Source: Rhyzopertha dominica (taxonomy: Eukaryota; Arthropoda; Insecta; Coleoptera; Bostrichidae). From it: a stretch of 64,000 nt of DNA. The notes below the pieces were generated by a model, which made no database searches, had not been told where the DNA came from, and worked only from the letters and a program-made list of their open reading frames with translations. Both the position numbers and the translations under genes were made by a program. The stretch covers positions 5,766,001 through 5,830,000 of the forward strand of contig QCXZ01000064.1 of the NCBI GenBank assembly GCA_025024175.1, written 5' to 3'. Positions 60,803 through 64,000 of the stretch are shown one piece after another (position 1 is the stretch's first letter; each line of letters begins with the position of its first letter).

Positions 60803-62497
60803 ACCAGCAGGTTCGACTGATTTTTTTGAAATTGTGGAAGAGCCTATGGGTAATTAAAATGCATTTTCTGAATTTTTTTCAACTCCGTGTCTGCTCTCGT
60901 TTCCGACATATGGGCGCGTTGCATTTTTAAATGGGAAGGGAAAGGAGGGTAAAAAGGCACATCATTGAAAATGATATTTTTTCCTGAATTCAGAAATGAA
61001 TCCACACTTGTACAATTTATTGGTTCTGAGTTGAGAAAAAAGTCTGATAACATACTTGGGTCTTACAAAAAACTTCGGGATAAAACCATATTCGTTATCG
61101 CTAAGAACAAAAATTCTAGGTGTCTCCATTTTCCTCGTGACTATATTTATAATTTTCATTCATTTTGTTATTTGCAATCACAATGCCTCACTTAACTGAA
61201 CAAGATCAATCGAAATTTTGATGATGATTGGTTATAAAAATAGAAAGCGAAGTTATTCGGAAGTAGTTGCACTCTACAAATGCAATTCATGAAGATCATG
61301 AACCAATTGCCAGAGCAACAGCTATTAAAACATTGCAACGTTTTGGCGAAACCGGCGGTGTTAAAAATCGTCAAAAACCAGCACGTCCAAAGGTTACTAC
61401 GAGTGAGGAAAGTAGCTCGAATGTCCTTTTAGATGTGCAAGAGAATCCCAAGTATCCCGTACAACAACATGCTTTCACTCACCCTATTAGCAGAAGATCT
61501 CTTCAGAAATTTTTTTAAAAAGAAAAGTTTCATCCATACAAAATTCACTTTTACAAGAACCGCGCGAAGATGATTTCGATTGTAGGATAGAATTTTGCGA
61601 AACTGATATTAACATGATAGATGAAGATAGATGTTTTCTGATGAAGCGAATTTTTGCCTCGATGGTAATGTGAATAGAGATAAATTGGTCGGATACAAAT
61701 CCACATTGGATGGAACAAGTCCACACACAACACCCTCAGAAAGTGAATGTCTGGTGTGGCATTATCGGTGACCACATTATTGGGCCTTTTTTCATCGATC
61801 GAAATTTGAATGCGGTCAAGTATTCACAGCTCTTGCGCGAACACATTATACCAGAACTTATTCGCCTGTTCCCTAATGGTGAAAATGCTGCGCGTCCTTC
61901 TGAACAGATATGGTTTCAGCAAGATGGAGCACCGCATCATTTTGCAGTCAACGTTCGTAGATATTTGAATGCGATATTTCAAACAGATGGATAGGTAGGC
62001 GCGGAGCGATAGAATGCGCATCACGTTCCTCTGATTTGACGCCGCTGAAAAATGATTTTTTTTCTCGGCAAAGAAGAACCGGAAAAATGGAAAAAAATGT
62101 CTTTGTGATTTAATTTAATTGTATATTTTAAATGTAAAATAAAAAAAATTGTGGCACGATTGAGACTTTTTTGCCCAATTTAGCGATAAAGAAAATTGTC
62201 TTCATTCTTTTCGTTCTTTGTCAGGCTCAATTATTGTATTTACACATTTCTCAACTCAGAAGCAATAAATTGTACTAGTGTGGTACATTTTTGAAATGAG
62301 GAAAAAATATCTTTTCCAGTGACGTACCTTTTGAACCCCTTCCATTAAAAAAAACCCAAGTTGCTCCCATATCTCGGAAACGAGACTGACACGGAGTTGA
62401 AAAAATTCCAGAAAATGCATTTGAATTACCCAAAGACCATGCACAATTTCAGAAAAATCGAACGAACAGAACCTTAAATATCCTACTGGTTCCATAA
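60803..62497 (+). mobile_element. DD41D mariner, copy 3 (termini eroded)
   Basis: Both long arms are present (AACTCCGTGTCTGCTCTCGT near 60884; its inverse near 62390) but the terminal CAGGGTCGC is lost at both ends. The transposase starts at the ATG 61183. Pieces include KNRQKPARPKVTTSEESSSN, NVWCGIIGDHIIGPFF, WFQQDGAPHHFAVNVRRYLN. A frameshift destroys the region before the third Asp, and a 28-base stretch of the catalytic region is lost near 61628. It ends about 100 bp from the first sbb coding exon. Antisense to sbb. Confidence 0.8.
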
Positions 62498-62600
62498 CCG
62501 GCAAAAGCCTTCAAATAGCAACGATTATCAGAATGGGGGGTGGGGGTTGTTTCGGGGATTTCCAAAAAGCTATACGACGACCGCGAAAGCGAAAAATTAC

Positions 62601-62816
62601 CTCGTTAGTCTTTTCTATGTCAGCATCCAAGTCGATAATCAGATCGCCAATGCCTATGTCCCATTCGTTGTCATCGTACTCGAAGTTGGTGGTGGTGGTA
62701 GTGTGGATGGTAGTGTTGTCCGGCTTGGCCGTGCTGCCGATGCCCTGCCTCGTGTCCGCCACCCTCGTACGGTGGCCGCTGCCGTCCTGCGAGCTAGATC
62801 TCATTGGGGCCGCCAT
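62601..62816 (-). CDS. sbb: sbb first coding exon with conserved N-terminal acidic block
   Basis: The frame is entered from an in-frame TAG 51-53 bases before the codon for the first internal Met, so the start is the ATG at 62816 (MAAPMRSSSQDGSGHR). Another Met is four codons on. 72 codons follow to the donor GTAATT in phase 0. The end holds the family hallmark, YDDNEWDIGIGDLIIDLDAD followed by IEKTNE; ZNF608/609 share DEWDIG.G.LIIDLDADLEK. In ZNF609 this is also near the start, which supports the start chosen. Confidence 0.93.
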
Positions 62817-62884
62817 CGGAGGGTTGGTCGGGTAACGCCGCCGAGTCCAAGCCCTGCGGCGCCCCTGCACTCGCTACAACGCAT
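62801..62884 (-). promoter_or_regulatory. upstream ORF overlapping the sbb start
   Basis: In the 5' UTR part of this exon an ATG at 62884 opens 27 codons (MRCSECRGAAGLGLGGVTRP..) in another frame. Its TGA lies 13-15 bases past the sbb start codon, so the uORF overlaps it. Ribosomes using it could not simply reinitiate at 62816. The second in-frame Met of sbb (62804) overlaps the uORF stop as well. Whether the upstream ATG is in the mature mRNA depends on the acceptor at 62892. Confidence 0.5.
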
Positions 62885-62891
62885 CTTACCC
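62817..62891 (-). other. sbb: sbb 5' UTR part of the first coding exon
   Basis: An acceptor-like TTTTGTTTTGTTTCAG ends at 62892, so this exon probably continues a non-coding exon outside the window. No reading frame joins it to coding sequence upstream because of the in-frame TAG. Confidence 0.65.
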
Positions 62892-62966
62892 CTGAAACAA
62901 AACAAAACAGAGCGTTAGAATCCACTATATTCAAAAGTAGATGACGGATTCTGGTGTGTCTGCTAG

Positions 62967-63869
62967 TACACCATCAAAGCATCGGCACAGCTTAAACCTA
63001 AGTGTTGGTTTAGATACGTGGACGACACTTTTACCGTCTGGCCGCATGGAGAACAGAACATAAAGGAGTTCCTGGGCCATCTAAATAGCATCCATAGCGG
63101 CATACAATTCACGATGGAGATGGAGACCAATGGCGCCCTACCCTTCCTGGATGTGATGGTGACAAGGAAACAAGACGGCACGCTAGAACATCGGGTCTAT
63201 AGGAAGCCAACCCACACGGATCGCTACCTGCATGCAGATTCACACCACCACCCCGCCCAAAAACAAGGAGTCATCAACACGCTGATACAGCGGGCGAAGC
63301 TAGTCAGCGAACCAGACCATCTAGAAGAGGAATTAGAACATCTACGCAGTGCACTACAGAAGAACGGATATCCTAAGGCACAGATTGAGAAGGCTATCAA
63401 CAAGCAACCACGGAGGAAGGAACCAGAGGAGCACATCGCTGCAGCATACCTGCCCTACGTCAATGGATGTACAGATAAGATCGGACGGCTGCTGAGAAGA
63501 CATCATATAAACACCATCTTCACCGCCCCGAGAAAGATAGCTAACGCCTTTCCGAAATATCGTTCGACGACTGAGGAGCTACAAACACAAGGTCTGTACA
63601 GCATCCCATGCAGCTGTGGGAAGGTTTACATCGGCCAAACCGGAAGGCACATCAGCACGAGGATCAAGGAGCTCATGAGGGACACCAGAGACCGGCAAGG
63701 TGATAGGTCGGCTGTAGCAGAACATCGAATGAAGACTGGTCACATTATCAAATTCGAGCAAGCACAAATGCTGTCGAGGGAAGCGAGATTCTGGCCGAGA
63801 CTGTACAAAGNAGCCATCGAAATCCAGAAGAACCCGCACAATTACAACCGAGACCGGGGCATTACTTGA
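62967..63869 (+). mobile_element. Penelope-like element family B, 5'-truncated with intact 3' ORF
   Basis: An open frame of 300 codons. LKPKCWFRYVDDTFTVWPHG holds the catalytic YVDD. LPFLDVMVTR and RKPTHTDRYLHADSHHHPAQ follow. The C-terminal GIY-YIG endonuclease starts GLYSIPCSCGKVYIGQTGRH and has the downstream RIKEL and AEH..KTGH motifs. It ends NYNRDRGIT with a TGA. Only one N (63811) and no frameshift. The palm N-terminus is missing. Codon use is GC-richer than in family A and in the surrounding intron, so it is a different, probably younger family. It lies upstream of the sbb first coding exon, antisense. Confidence 0.87.
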
Positions 63870-64000
63870 CACTGGTTTACAAAACAGCTGTTGTCAATTC
63901 TACTTCATAACATTGTAGATTGTAGTAGTAATGGATAATGCAAAATACCATACTAAATAGTTGAATAAGAAACCGAATTTGGCTACCAGAAAACAAGACA
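63870..64000. other. sequence 3' of the Penelope-like ORF
   Basis: Probably its 3' non-coding part. No further feature seen. Confidence 0.4.

Larger units (their letters stand above)
1..62891 (-). other. sbb: scribbler/brakeless (ZNF608/609 family) gene, partial locus
   Basis: This is the gene span, listed exon by exon below. The protein is a nuclear transcriptional corepressor. From the Drosophila literature it works with Atrophin and Tailless, represses runt in photoreceptors and tkv in the wing disc, and affects larval locomotion. Three family landmarks are visible: an acidic N-terminal block (DEWDIGIGDLIIDLDAD-like), a conserved block over three short exons ([43 protein letters not shown]), and a single C2H2 finger followed by HINGLKYHQSHAH. 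Introns, 5' to 3', are about 4.1, 2.8, 44.6, 0.45, 0.06, 1.9, 1.8, 1.8 and 2.2 kb. All junctions are GT/AG and keep one frame. The 3' end and any 5' non-coding exons lie outside. Confidence 0.95.

Noticed and set aside
1..64000. tRNA, rRNA, CRISPR arrays, bacterial operons
   Set aside because: None seen. The window is eukaryotic intron/exon sequence.

Overview
The window is eukaryotic and reads as an insect chromosome. It is AT-rich, with long introns and GT/AG splice sites. It carries many arthropod-type transposons: mariner/Tc1-type elements, Penelope-like elements, jockey-type LINEs and TA-flanked MITEs. I cannot name the species. The transposon mix would fit a beetle, but that is a guess.

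One host gene accounts for all the convincing host coding sequence. It lies on the minus strand and runs from about 62891 leftwards off the window at base 1. It is the orthologue of Drosophila scribbler (sbb, also called brakeless or master of thickveins) and of vertebrate ZNF608/ZNF609, a nuclear zinc-finger corepressor. Ten coding exons join in a consistent phase: 62601-62816 (start ATG), 58145-58528, 55039-55383, 10293-10416, 9752-9839, 9639-9691, 7384-7728 (C2H2 finger), 5196-5564, 2533-3440 and 1-338 (open at the edge). They give about 1056 codons; the C-terminus lies outside. Two further phase-0 exons, 15572-15658 (with its own ATG) and 15120-15209, look like an internal alternative promoter plus a second or cassette exon in the giant intron.

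The intron between 55039-55383 and 10293-10416 is 44.6 kb and is a transposon graveyard. From left to right it holds: a foldback MITE; GC-richer islands that may be enhancers; a 136-bp insertion carrying a hammerhead ribozyme; LINE pieces; a DUF4817-type mariner relative; a long inverted repeat; a Penelope-like copy; a THAP transposon relic; a mariner split by a 2-kb insert; a DDE transposase ORF; a LINE; a DD41D mariner copy; two MITE copies side by side; a Tc3-like element holding a nested Penelope-like copy; a complete DD41D element with long terminal inverted repeats; and a 663-bp palindrome inserted in a LINE. The smaller introns hold a degenerate ~410-bp tandem repeat, MITEs, LINE relics and a third DD41D copy. 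A 5'-truncated Penelope-like ORF sits just upstream of the first coding exon.

Most transposon ORFs in the introns run antisense to sbb, and nearly all are broken. The observations most worth following are the hammerhead insertion with its 12-bp target duplication, the recurrence of 12-bp duplications at two other insertions, and the alternative first exon of sbb.
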